A stretch of 64,000 nucleotides of DNA. Origin: Tepiditoga spiralis (lineage in GTDB: Bacteria; Thermotogota; Thermotogae; Petrotogales; Petrotogaceae). The position numbers and the translations under genes were made by a program. The stretch is taken from assembly GCF_014701195.1 (NCBI RefSeq), contig NZ_AP018712.1, forward strand, positions 2,064,501-2,128,500. Direction: 5' to 3'. The notes beneath the pieces are model-generated. The model was given only the letters and a program-made list of their open reading frames with translations. It was not told the DNA's origin and searched no databases. Below are positions 54,660-63,900 of this stretch, piece by piece. Numbering within the stretch: the first letter of the stretch is position 1; each line of letters opens with the position of its first letter.

Positions 54660-54774
54660 TTTTTCCCTCCATTAAATATGATTCGATAAACTAATTTGTT
54701 TTTTTATTTACACAAAATACATATTATTTTGTACTAACAAATCAAACAGTAAATACTGTTTATTAATATTTAAT

Positions 54775-54805
54775 AGTAGCAGATTAATTTTTTTAATCCG
54801 CTACT
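54775..54805. promoter_or_regulatory. hairpin between precursor and modification genes
   Basis: AGTAGCAGATTAA / TTAATCCGCTACT (one mismatch). The T tract is on the plus-strand side, so on the transcribed minus strand it may stabilise the short precursor mRNA or attenuate rather than fully terminate. A second dyad, AAACAGTA-AA-TACTGTTT, lies at about 54745-54762. Confidence 0.5.
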
Positions 54806-54820
54806 ATTTTATTTTTACAT

Positions 54821-54916
54821 TCAATCAACTACTGATGAACAACCTGTCTTACTCATACATACAGTAATTTCCACTATTGTATATTCTGGTTGTTGCATTT
54901 TTTTATCTTTTTTCAT
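54821..54916 (-). CDS. candidate radical-SAM precursor peptide (31 residues)
   Basis: ATG at 54916 with a strong GAGGTGAG. The charged start MKKDKKMQQPEYTIVEIT looks like a leader, and the end VCMSKTGCSSVVD has two Cys six residues apart amid Thr/Ser/Gly, as in sactipeptide or ranthipeptide cores. It is immediately upstream of the PqqD-like and radical SAM genes and too short for usual gene callers. The hairpin after it fits higher expression of precursor than enzymes. The role is inferred from position and composition, not from homology. Confidence 0.6.
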   Translation of the reverse strand: MKKDKKMQQPEYTIVEITVCMSKTGCSSVVD

Positions 54917-55420
54917 CTTTTTCTCACCTCTTTTTTTAATTTAATTTGTGCGCACAAATATTTAATTTTAATTACAAAAATAAAATTAACCTTAATTTTT
55001 AAAAAAATTTTATGATTATTGTATAACCATATATCTCTGAAGTTTTTTTCTCTAATATTTCCATGTTTTAATTTTTCATTAATAAGTAAATTACATGGAT
55101 AGACACCTCCATCTGAATTAATATATACCGTTCGATTATCAATCCCACAACATTTTTTCTTAATTTGACTTATTAACGAATCTAAAATCATCCTTGCTGA
55201 GTCTTTTTGTAAAATATTTTTATATTTTTCATCATATTTTTTTTAAATTTTTATAGTTTTAATAACCTTATCAAATGTATTTCTATCTCTGTTGAATTCA
55301 TGTAATTCTTTGGTAATTCCATCCAAAGAAATTTGGAGAGTTAATTTTTTTATTTTTGAAAGTCTCTTGGCATCATTTTTGCTTTGTGAAAATAATCTTT
55401 AATAACTTTAAAACAATACT
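54913..55420 (-). pseudogene. decayed radical SAM/SPASM gene
   Basis: Minus-strand fragments of another radical SAM enzyme: around 55300, LTLQISLDGITKELHEFNRD and NTFDKVIKTIK, then after stops and shifts CCGIDNRTVYINSDGGVYPC, followed by NLLINEKLKHGNI and REKNFRDIW. The catalytic CxxxCxxC part is missing. It ends against the precursor start, so the precursor may once have had a different or additional partner enzyme. Confidence 0.75.
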
Positions 55421-55848
55421 TTAAGTTGTTTTATTTATATTTTTAATATTACAAGAAAAACCTTTATATGTAATTAGCGTATCTTTATGTTTGCTTTTTG
55501 TAAACTAACACAAGCATTATATCACTTTTAATGTTAAATAAATGTTTCGTTTTTTTTTTTTTTTTTTTTGCAGAAAGGTTATTTTTTTGTAAATTTTCCA
55601 AAAGAAATATCTTTTGTCTTTTTTCATATTTTTTATACAAAGAAAACTATATCTCCAATATTTTTTATATTTCTCTTTAATCTTATTTATCTTCCTCAAA
55701 AATTTAATATATTTCATTATAACATATTTCATTTGATTTCACTTTTTTGCGTGTGCTATAAGATGATTTTAGACGACGATTTTTCTTAAAAATTGTAACA
55801 TTGAATTTTTTTGTTTATAACGTCCCATTTTATAAAAAATATAAAAAA
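55421..55848. other. gene-free AT-rich stretch
   Basis: Long T tracts (55548-55569) and no frame that looks coding on either strand. Probably decayed DNA between the peptide cluster and IS debris. Confidence 0.5.
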
Positions 55849-55876
55849 AGTATCCTGTAAAATTTTACAGGATACT
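55849..55876. terminator. 28-bp perfect palindrome
   Basis: AGTATCCTGTAAAA followed by its exact complement TTTTACAGGATACT. It is preceded by A residues and could stop transcription in either direction or be a leftover mobile-element end. Confidence 0.5.
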
Positions 55877-55939
55877 GGGTATTGTACTATATATTCCATT
55901 CCTTGTGGTGTATCTTTTAATATAATTCCACCTTTTTTA

Positions 55940-56200
55940 TTATGAAATCTGACATTTCATAATTTTTTTTCCTATGTTTATCAGTACTTTATCTATTTTT
56001 GAATCATTTGATGTTACTTCGTTTAAATATTCCTAATACTGATCTCATTTCATTTTTTATTAAATGGTAGTTTTTTTGTTGTTCATTTTTTTTGTTATTG
56101 CTTTGTTTAAATTTTTTTGATACTTCTTTTTTTCTTCTTGACCCATTTTTCTTTTTTATTCCTGGCTTAATTTTTTTATACATTAAACAGTTCCATGTGT
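55940..56200 (-). mobile_element. IS21-like left-end remnant, second copy
   Basis: On the minus strand GGAACTGTTTAATGTATAAA and TAAGCCAGGAAT, then AAAAATGGG, match the left end of the IS21-family element. The attached segment near 55945-56025 is the same as at 46905-46985. A short frame MGQEEKKKYQKNLNKAITKK is present but unconvincing. Confidence 0.55.
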
Positions 56201-56235
56201 GGAAGCGTATATTATGTCTTAATATTTTCGGTTTA

Positions 56236-56374
56236 TAAATGTCCCCTTGAGGGGACGAGGTTTTCTCGGAGGGATGTTTGGATTTCTAATTTTCTATATA
56301 ATAATAAACAGCGAATATACCAATAAACAACATCCCTCCGTCCTGCGGACACGCCCCTTCAAAGGGGCAGTTTT
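56236..56374. repeat. GC-rich MITE-like element
   Basis: GTCCCCTTGAGGGGACGAGG, then GGAGGGATGTTT, is answered by AACATCCCTCC, GTCCTGCGGACACGCCCC and TTCAAAGGGGCAG, forming imperfect inverted arms around an AT-rich centre. This class of short palindromic repeat is common in bacterial intergenic DNA and is far more GC-rich than the surroundings. Confidence 0.6.
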
Positions 56375-56419
56375 CCATGGAATCCTCTCATCTTTTAAAA
56401 GGAGTCTTTTTCCCTTCAT

Positions 56420-56468
56420 GGCCCATTTTTCAATTGTAATTTGGCTTATTCTTCACTTGCAAAATACA
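56420..56468 (+). mobile_element. solo IS21 right end
   Basis: From GGCCCATTTTTCAATTG to ACTTGCAAAATACA, identical to the right end of the IS21-family element (15332-15381), with no element attached. It marks a past excision or recombination. Confidence 0.75.
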
Positions 56469-56563
56469 AGTTTTTTTTAAGGTCTATTTTGCCACTCTTG
56501 TAATTTTGGTAAAATGTTATCAGTTATTTTACACTCCCTTTTATATATTCTTTATAAAAAAAT

Positions 56564-56583
56564 ATCCCAGCACCCGCTGGGAT
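56564..56583 (-). terminator. terminator hairpin of AAA-ATPase copy 3
   Basis: ATCCCAGCACCCGCTGGGAT followed on the minus strand by ATTTTTTTATA; identical to 45189-45208. Confidence 0.85.
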
Positions 56584-58118
56584 TATATCTTTTCTATTTT
56601 GTATTCGTCTATGTTCCTTTTTTCTGAGTTTATGTTTATTCCTATTATATAAATTTCTTTTTCTTTGTACTTTTCATAGTACTTCATTTCTTTTATTTGA
56701 TTTAAAGCTTTTTCTGCACTTTTGTCTATCTTTATTTCCATTATGTATATAGTGTCTTCCTCTATTACTATATCGCTTCTTCCTAAGTTCGTTAATTCTT
56801 CTGCTGTTACGTTCAGTCCTGCTGATGCTATTATTGTGTATATCAATGAATGATAGTAGCTTTCTTCTTTTTTGTGCAAGTTGTATGGGATTGCACTTAT
56901 TATTCTTTTTATTTCTTTTATTATTTCTTCTATGTCTTTTTCTTTTATTGCTTTCCATATCGTTTTGTTTATTTCTTTTATTTTTCCCCTTTCAAGTTCA
57001 TAGTTTGCTTCTAATATCATCTTTGAAAAGCTGTTCTTTACTTCTATATTTGGATAGTCTAATAGGTATTCATATTCCATTCCATATTGTTCTTTTCCTT
57101 TAAAAGTTAAGTATCCTGCTTGTGTAAAGAATATGCTTGCATTTGCTTCTTCTATTTCTCGGGTTGAAAAATCGAGTTTGCTCACTGGATACTTTACTAA
57201 GTCTTCGTATCTTATCTTCTTCCCTTTTATGTATTCGTACAAAAATGATGGTGATCCACTTTCAAACCAATAGTTTTCAAATTCTCTTTTTTTAAAAAAT
57301 TGTAGTATTGAAAATGGATTGTATACAGAATTTTTTCCATCAAATGAAAATCCATTGTAGTACATCTTTAAGTTTTTTAATAACTCTTTTTCTTCCATCT
57401 TCATTTCAAGTGCTGTTTCTTTTATGTGCTCTTTAAAGTTACTTTCCAACTCTTCTTGTGTGTATCCCAACATCTGTGCATATGCTTTATCCAATGATAT
57501 ATCGTTTAAGTTGTTCAATGCTGAAAATACTCCTGTTTTTGTGAACTTTGTTATTCCTGTCATGAATACAAACTTTATGTATTCGTCTTTTGATTTTATA
57601 CTCACATAAAAGTCTCTCAATATTTCTCTATACTTTTCTGCTTTTTCTTTGTTGTTTATATTGTCTAATATTGGTTTTTCATATTCATCTACTAATATTA
57701 CTACTCTTTCTTTTTTTGATAGTTTTATTATCAGTTCATTGAATGCAAACTTGTAGTCTGTTTCTGTTATTTCTATTCCATTTCGCTTTCCTTCTAATTT
57801 TATTATCTTTGTTAAACTTTCTTTCATTCTTTCCACATTATCTGTTGCTACATCTAAAAGGTTTATCCTTATTACTGGATATTCTTTGAACTCCCATTTG
57901 TCGTATATGTATGTTTCTTTAAATAGGTCTTTTTCTCCTTTAAATAGATAGTAAAGTGTTGATATCGTTAAACTCTTTCCAAATCTTCTTGGGCGAGATA
58001 AAAAAATAGGTGCTTCTGAACTTATTAAATCTAATATATACTTCGTTTTATCTATATATGTATAATTTCCTTCTTTTATTTTTTTATAGTCTTGTACTCC
58101 TATTGGTAGTTTTTTCAT
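56583..58118 (-). CDS. AAA-ATPase-like/PDDEXK_9 protein, copy 3
   Basis: 511 residues, nearly identical to the gene at 45208 (the differences are scattered conservative changes such as LDLISS for LELISS). Same Walker A variant RPRRFGKS, VILVDEYEKP, and nuclease-like NLGRSDIVIEED with YIMEIKID. It starts after GAGGTGATAAAAA. The high identity with the copy 11 kb away implies recent duplication or gene conversion. It is flanked on both sides by the same 20-bp hairpin, consistent with movement as a gene-plus-terminator unit. Confidence 0.88.
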   Translation of the reverse strand: MKKLPIGVQDYKKIKEGNYTYIDKTKYILDLISSEAPIFLSRPRRFGKSLTISTLYYLFKGEKDLFKETYIYDKWEFKEYPVIRINLLDVATDNVERMKESLTKIIKLEGKRNGIEITETDYKFAFNELIIKLSKKERVVILVDEYEKPILDNINNKEKAEKYREILRDFYVSIKSKDEYIKFVFMTGITKFTKTGVFSALNNLNDISLDKAYAQMLGYTQEELESNFKEHIKETALEMKMEEKELLKNLKMYYNGFSFDGKNSVYNPFSILQFFKKREFENYWFESGSPSFLYEYIKGKKIRYEDLVKYPVSKLDFSTREIEEANASIFFTQAGYLTFKGKEQYGMEYEYLLDYPNIEVKNSFSKMILEANYELERGKIKEINKTIWKAIKEKDIEEIIKEIKRIISAIPYNLHKKEESYYHSLIYTIIASAGLNVTAEELTNLGRSDIVIEEDTIYIMEIKIDKSAEKALNQIKEMKYYEKYKEKEIYIIGININSEKRNIDEYKIEKI

Positions 58119-58186
58119 TTTTTATCACCTCTAATTTTTATTATACCATATGTATTTTTTAAAATTGAATTTTTTTATATAAAAAT

Positions 58187-58206
58187 ATCCCAGCACCCGC
58201 TGGGAT
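58187..58206. terminator. third copy of the ATCCCAGC hairpin
   Basis: ATCCCAGCACCCGCTGGGAT again, upstream of AAA-ATPase copy 3 and downstream of the convergently oriented side of the S9 gene. From 58207 to 58383 no gene is seen. Confidence 0.75.
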
Positions 58207-58383
58207 TTTATTTTTTGAATACTTCCTTGAGAGTTATAATCGTACCATGCTACATCAATGGATATTTCACTAACCGACCATGTATAATTTTTAGAATAAA
58301 TATCTTCCTCTCCTCTTTTTTATTTAAAACTTTTCTAGTATAAAACCTATTTTTTATCTTTTAACTTTAAAAATTTCAGAGAT

Positions 58384-60288
58384 TTATTTTTTTAAATATT
58401 TGTCCATCCATTCAGTTATTTCTTTTAGTCTTCTTATTCTATGTTCTGGTTTTCCACCTCTACTCAATTCATGATTTTCTCCATGGAATAAAACGAATTT
58501 TGATTCCACACCATGATACTTTAATGCTGTAAACATTTGTATTGCTTCAGGCATATAACATCTATAATCTTCATCAGAATGTATGAATAAAGTTGGTGTT
58601 TTTGCTTTATCTGCAAACTTTAATGGTGATTGATTCCACATTTTTTCAAAACCATTCCATGGATTTGTATCCATTTGATCTTCTGCAAAATAATATCCTA
58701 TATCTGTAGTCATTCCCATTGATATCCAATTTGAAATACTTCTTTGTGAAGCTGCAGCTTTAAAAAAATCAGTATTACCTATTATCCAATTTGTCATGAA
58801 CCCACCATAAGATCCACCAGTTACTCCAATTTTTTCTTTATCTATAAAAGTATATTTTTCTACAACATATTTTGTAAAGTTCATTATATCTTCAAAGTCT
58901 ATAGTTCCATATTTTCCTCTTATATCTGCAAATTCATTTCCTCGTCCATCGCTTCCATGTGGATTACAATAAAATACAACATAATCTCTATTAGTCCAAT
59001 ATTGCATTTCATGATAATAAATATCAGAATAAACTGTTTTTGGACCACCATGAATATCCAGTATTGCTGAATATTTTTTATTTTCATCAAAATCAATAGG
59101 TTTCATAATCCATCCAACTATTTTATCTCCATTACTCTCTATTTCAATTTTTTCAGGAATAGAAAGAGATTTTTCTAAAACCCATGTATTAAAAGAAGTT
59201 ATTTGTTTTCCATTTAAATACAATTCTTGAAGTTTTAATCCTTTTAATCCTGTAAATACAACTTTTTCATCAAAGATATCATATCCATCAACTGTACCTT
59301 CTTCATCTATTACTTTTTCTATTTTTCCTTCTTTATTTATCTTAAAGAGTTTAGAATAATACTCTTGTGTAGAAACAAAATAAATATGTTCATTCTTTTT
59401 TATCATCATTTCATTTCCACCAAATCTACTATCTGTTCCAACAGAGTTCCAAAGAGATGCATCAAAATTTGGAGTTATGCACTTTATATCTTTAGTTTTT
59501 ATATTTATTTTATAAAACTTTTTATTTTCATTTATTCCATATAGTTTCATATCTGAAGCAGGAACTATTATTGTTTCATCATCAATCAAAAATGGTTTTG
59601 AAAAATTTAATTTATTTGATACTGAAATTATAGTTTCTATTTTTTTATTTTTTATATCATACAACTTTATTTCATTATACTTTTCCATTTTATTTTCATA
59701 AGTATTAGATACAAAAACTATTTTTTCATTTAAAATATCATATCCACCTACATTTTCATATCTTTCTGTTATTTTTTCTATTTTAGAAGTTTTTTTATCA
59801 TAAATACACAAAGTATTTCTTTTTTTATTAGAAAAACCTTGTCCATTAATCCAAAACGGTATTTCATCAAAAACTTTATAATCTTTTTCACTTTCTTCTT
59901 CCATTATTACAGTAATTAAAAACTTATCATCATTAATTCTTTTTATTCCGGTTATTTTTTCTTCCACTTCAAAGTCTTTAATTGCTTCTCCACCATTTAC
60001 ATTTATCTTATAAAAAATAGTTCTTTTTTTATCTTTATCATTATTTTCTTCGCGCATAGATGGAAAGAGTATATTTTCATCATCCAACCATAAATAGTTC
60101 TTTTCTTTTCCAAAAGATGTTAATTTATACAATCTTTCATTATTATAAATCCATAAATATGAATTGTATCCATTTTTTTTCATATCTGCTTCATGTTGAA
60201 CAAAACATATTTTTTCTCCATCTGGAGAAAATTTTAAAGTCGATATATACTTAAACTTAGTAAATTCATCTAAAGTTAATTTTTCCAT
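58384..60288 (-). CDS. S9-family prolyl-oligopeptidase-like peptidase
   Basis: 634 residues, cytoplasmic (no signal). The first 370 form WD40/beta-propeller-like repeats (YISTLKFSPDGEKICFVQHE, YLWLDDENILFPSM). The last 260 are an alpha/beta hydrolase with ILDIHGGPKTVYSD (oxyanion), catalytic Ser in GVTGGSYGGFMTNW near 494, Asp in FIHSDEDYRCY near 568 and His in HGENHELSRGG near 604. It should cleave short peptides, as acylaminoacyl peptidases do. It is a single-gene unit. Confidence 0.93.
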   Translation of the reverse strand: MEKLTLDEFTKFKYISTLKFSPDGEKICFVQHEADMKKNGYNSYLWIYNNERLYKLTSFGKEKNYLWLDDENILFPSMREENNDKDKKRTIFYKINVNGGEAIKDFEVEEKITGIKRINDDKFLITVIMEEESEKDYKVFDEIPFWINGQGFSNKKRNTLCIYDKKTSKIEKITERYENVGGYDILNEKIVFVSNTYENKMEKYNEIKLYDIKNKKIETIISVSNKLNFSKPFLIDDETIIVPASDMKLYGINENKKFYKINIKTKDIKCITPNFDASLWNSVGTDSRFGGNEMMIKKNEHIYFVSTQEYYSKLFKINKEGKIEKVIDEEGTVDGYDIFDEKVVFTGLKGLKLQELYLNGKQITSFNTWVLEKSLSIPEKIEIESNGDKIVGWIMKPIDFDENKKYSAILDIHGGPKTVYSDIYYHEMQYWTNRDYVVFYCNPHGSDGRGNEFADIRGKYGTIDFEDIMNFTKYVVEKYTFIDKEKIGVTGGSYGGFMTNWIIGNTDFFKAAASQRSISNWISMGMTTDIGYYFAEDQMDTNPWNGFEKMWNQSPLKFADKAKTPTLFIHSDEDYRCYMPEAIQMFTALKYHGVESKFVLFHGENHELSRGGKPEHRIRRLKEITEWMDKYLKK

Positions 60289-60473
60289 TTTTATTCCCCC
60301 TTTTTTATTTTAAAAATAATTAGCTATATTAACTATTATACCACTTTAATTTTAATTTTTTACAAATTATAAAAAAACATTCTCATACATTTTTAAATAA
60401 TTATTTTTTCATCAAAAAACCCTCATATTAAATGTGTAAAATAATTTAGAATTTAAAAAATGGAGGTTATACA

Positions 60474-62738
60474 ATGAAAAAAACTATTTTATTCTTCTTT
60501 TTACTCATTTCTGCTTTCGTGTTTTCAAAGGTTTATATTTTACAAAATTCTCATTTAAAGTTTAGTATAAACACTAATAATATGGAAATAACAGCAGAAA
60601 AAAATGGTAATTATGAAATTATTTCATCAGGTAAAACAAATTTTATTCCACAAAAATTACTTGTTTCAAAGAATAAGCTTTCTTTTGAAACAAAAAATGA
60701 AAAAATTATTTTTGAACTAAAAGATTCTTATTTATCTGTTTTAATAGAAGCAAATAAAGTAGAAACTTATGAATTTTTAAAACTAAATGGAAATGCTTAC
60801 ACACTCCCAATGCAAGAAGGTAAGTATATACCAGCTTATGATTCTGATTGGATTAAATTCCTTGATGGAAATATAGAAAAGGGATCTGAATTTTTATCAA
60901 TGCAATTTCTTGCATCAAATTATAAAAATTTTTCTTCATTATTTATAATAGAAAATATATTTAATAACAATATAAAGTTTTATAATGAAAATAAAAAATT
61001 AAAAATAAGCGTATCTCATGATTTCACTTCATTAAATATAAAAGATAAATTACAGTATAGAATATATATATTAGAGAATTCTTCAGAAAAAATAGCTAAA
61101 ACATACAAAAAGTATATTTTAGAAAAAAATAAATTTATTTCTCTTAATAAAAAAATTGAAAATAATAAAAATATAAAAAAAATGTTTGGAGCTCCACACA
61201 TATACTTATGGTCAGATGAAATCTTAATTCCACAAAATATAAAAAATTGGAAATTATTTAAACAAAAAGTAAAAGATGATTTAAACTCAAAAGATTATAA
61301 TCTAACTAAACATTTATTGAATATTTTTAAAAAAAATAAAATTGAAGATTCTAAAGAAGCCTTAAACAATTTTAATTTACTTTTAAAAGAAAAATGGATA
61401 TATACTTATTTAAAAAATACAATTTGTACAAGTATAAATAAAGCTCTTTATTTAAGAGATTTTTATAATGATAAATTATCTAAATATATGAATGAAGAAG
61501 TTAAAAATATAAATTCTATGTCTTTAACTCAAATATATAAAATAAATAAAGAGATTTTATACAATGCTTATAAAGAATATCTTTATCCAATAAAAAATTG
61601 GGGAAATGGTGCATCAGATTATATTTTAAATGAACTTTGGAATTCTGGTATAAAAAAAGCATGGTTTGGTTTAAGCGATTGGAAAACTGGAATAATGAAT
61701 TCTGAATTTATTAAAAATGCTGTTGATAAAGGATATGTAATTGGAACTTATGATTCATATCATTCAATTCATGAACCAGGGAAAGAACTATGGAATACGG
61801 CAAAATTTGAAGACAAAACCCTTTATTATAAGGCTACTATACAAAATAAAGAAGGAAAATATTTAACTGGATTTTTAAAAAAAGGTAGAAAATTAAATCC
61901 AACACTTGCATTAAATGCAGTAAAAAATAGGGTTGACAAAATTTTAAATACTGGAGTCAAATTTAATTCTTGGTTTCTTGATTGTGATGGAGCTGGTGAA
62001 TTTTTTGAAGATTATGCTCATAACACATCCGAAAAAATGGATATGGATGCAAGACTTAAAAGAATTGACCTCCTTTCAAAAAAAGGTTTAATAGTTGGAA
62101 CAGAAAAAGGTAATGATTATTCTTCAAAAAATATTATTTTTTCTCATGGAATGGAATCTTTTGTAATGGATTGGTCAGATAAAGATTTAAGAAAAAATCA
62201 AAAATCAAAATATTATCTTGGCAAATATTGGGCAGCAATTGGTACACCTTTTAGATATTCAAAAGAAGTTCCATTAAAACCTATTCATAAAAAAATATAC
62301 TATAATCAAAAATACAATTTACCTTTATTTCAATTAGTTTATCATGATTCAGTGATTTCTTCATATCACTGGGAAATGGGAAGCTTAAAAGCACCAGAAG
62401 AAGATATTAATAACATGCTTCGTGAAATGCTTTATTGTATTCCTCCACTTTATCATTTAGATAGAGTTTTGTGGAAAAAATACAAAAATACTATTATCAA
62501 TCATATAAATGTGTGGTCAAAATTACATAAAAAATTAGCAAATGTTGAAATGACTAACTTTAAAATTTTGAGTAATGATAAATTAGTTCAAATGACTGAA
62601 TTTAAAGATAAAACAAAAATTATTGCAAATTTTTCATTAAAAAATTATATATATAAAGATACAAAAATTCCTCCAAAATCAGTTTTATTATGTATTGAAA
62701 ATAATAAAGTTTTATATTCACCAAAATTATATTTTTAA
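60474..62738 (+). CDS. exported glycoside hydrolase related to GH101/GH129
   Basis: 754 residues with a signal peptide (TILFFFLLISAFVFSKV). The middle contains a TIM-barrel-like region: NWGNGASDYILNELWNSGI, KKAWFGLSDWKTG, VIGTYDSYHSIHEP, WFLDCDGAGEFFEDY near residue 500 (probable catalytic acid residues) and LIVGTEKGNDY. These resemble the GH101/GH129 group of alpha-N-acetylgalactosaminidases. It starts after GGAGG. It may process host or algal glycans outside the cytoplasm. The substrate assignment is only by family resemblance. Confidence 0.65.
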   Translation: MKKTILFFFLLISAFVFSKVYILQNSHLKFSINTNNMEITAEKNGNYEIISSGKTNFIPQKLLVSKNKLSFETKNEKIIFELKDSYLSVLIEANKVETYEFLKLNGNAYTLPMQEGKYIPAYDSDWIKFLDGNIEKGSEFLSMQFLASNYKNFSSLFIIENIFNNNIKFYNENKKLKISVSHDFTSLNIKDKLQYRIYILENSSEKIAKTYKKYILEKNKFISLNKKIENNKNIKKMFGAPHIYLWSDEILIPQNIKNWKLFKQKVKDDLNSKDYNLTKHLLNIFKKNKIEDSKEALNNFNLLLKEKWIYTYLKNTICTSINKALYLRDFYNDKLSKYMNEEVKNINSMSLTQIYKINKEILYNAYKEYLYPIKNWGNGASDYILNELWNSGIKKAWFGLSDWKTGIMNSEFIKNAVDKGYVIGTYDSYHSIHEPGKELWNTAKFEDKTLYYKATIQNKEGKYLTGFLKKGRKLNPTLALNAVKNRVDKILNTGVKFNSWFLDCDGAGEFFEDYAHNTSEKMDMDARLKRIDLLSKKGLIVGTEKGNDYSSKNIIFSHGMESFVMDWSDKDLRKNQKSKYYLGKYWAAIGTPFRYSKEVPLKPIHKKIYYNQKYNLPLFQLVYHDSVISSYHWEMGSLKAPEEDINNMLREMLYCIPPLYHLDRVLWKKYKNTIINHINVWSKLHKKLANVEMTNFKILSNDKLVQMTEFKDKTKIIANFSLKNYIYKDTKIPPKSVLLCIENNKVLYSPKLYF

Positions 62739-62802
62739 TGAAATTTAATTGAAATTTTCTTGATGTATCATTATAATGAAAATATTAAAAGGAGGGGATA
62801 TT

Positions 62803-63237
62803 ATGAAAAAGTTTATCTTTTTTATTATAATTTTATTATTTTTATCATTAAATTTTTCATACACAATAAAAGCTGGTATTGAAATCAGTGGTCATATTTT
62901 TCCTTATATTGGTATCTCATATAAATTAAATAATTTTGAAGTTGAAGGAGATTTTGCAACTATTGCCGCACCTTATGAAAATGGTATTATTGTTTTGTAT
63001 GAGCCAATTTTAAAATTAAAATATTATACTGATTTTGCAATTAATCTTGAAGGAAATTTTAGAATAATAAATGTTTCTATAGAAAACAGAAGATTATTTT
63101 TAACTGGCGGAGGTTTAGGTTGTAATCTTTTTGATGGAAAATTCAACCTATCGATTTTAACAGAGTTAATACTTCCATTTTCTGCCAGCAAAGAATTTAA
63201 ACCCGTTCCATTTTTAAGCCTTGATTATACTTTTTAG
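62803..63237 (+). CDS. small exported beta-barrel-like protein
   Basis: ATG at 62803 follows AGGAGGGG; an ATG at 62776 overlaps no site. 144 residues with a signal peptide (KFIFFIIILLFLSLNFSY). The mature part alternates hydrophobic and polar residues in short strands (IKAGIEISGHIFPYIGISYK, LKYYTDFAINLEGNFRI) and ends in Phe (SLDYTF), the signature of an outer-membrane beta-barrel. It lies 9 bp before the response-regulator gene, so it may be part of that operon, perhaps as an envelope stress output. Confidence 0.6.
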   Translation: MKKFIFFIIILLFLSLNFSYTIKAGIEISGHIFPYIGISYKLNNFEVEGDFATIAAPYENGIIVLYEPILKLKYYTDFAINLEGNFRIINVSIENRRLFLTGGGLGCNLFDGKFNLSILTELILPFSASKEFKPVPFLSLDYTF

Positions 63238-63246
63238 GAGGAATAA

Positions 63247-63900
63247 ATGAAAGTATTAATAGTAGAAGATGAAGAAAAAATAAGATGGATAATAAAAGAT
63301 TATCTCATAGAAGAAAACTTTGAGATAAGTGAAGCTAATGATGGTGAACAAGCACTCGATTTATTTTATAAAAATAAATATAATTTAATAATATTAGATT
63401 GGATGCTGCCAAAAATAGAGGGAATTGATGTGTGTAAAGAAATACGAAAAAGTTCTAATGTACCAATAATAATGTTGACTGCTAAAAATTTAGACAATGA
63501 TCAAATTAAAGGCTTTAAAAATGGTGCAGATGAATACATAACCAAACCATTCAATCCTAATTTATTAGTTTTAAGAGTTAAAAATTTGATTAAAAGATGC
63601 TATGGAGAAGAATTAATAAAAATCAAAAATTTAATGATAGATTTTAATTCAAAAAAAATATTCAAAGATAAAGTTGAAATAAAATTAGCTCCAAAAGAAT
63701 TTTTGCTTTTATGGTATTTTTATAAAAATAAAAATATAACTCTTTCAAGAGAAAAAATTTTAAATGATGTTTGGGGTTTTGATTATTTTGGAGATGAAAG
63801 AACTGTTGATTATCATGTAAAAGAATTAAGAAAAAAATTGGGAAAAGAGTTAATTAAAACAAGAAGAAATTTCGGATATATATTTGAGGTATCTAAATGA
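63247..63900 (+). CDS. OmpR/PhoB-family response regulator
   Basis: 217 residues. Receiver with VEDEEKIR, phospho-acceptor Asp in LIILDWMLPKIEG near 50, MLTAKN and YITKPFNP (Thr and Lys), followed by a winged helix (KLAPKEFLLLWYFYKN, ILNDVWGFDYFGDERTVDYH, IKTRRNFGYIFEV). It starts after TAGGAGGAA and overlaps the next gene by ATGA. It controls transcription in response to the kinase that follows. Confidence 0.95.
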   Translation: MKVLIVEDEEKIRWIIKDYLIEENFEISEANDGEQALDLFYKNKYNLIILDWMLPKIEGIDVCKEIRKSSNVPIIMLTAKNLDNDQIKGFKNGADEYITKPFNPNLLVLRVKNLIKRCYGEELIKIKNLMIDFNSKKIFKDKVEIKLAPKEFLLLWYFYKNKNITLSREKILNDVWGFDYFGDERTVDYHVKELRKKLGKELIKTRRNFGYIFEVSK

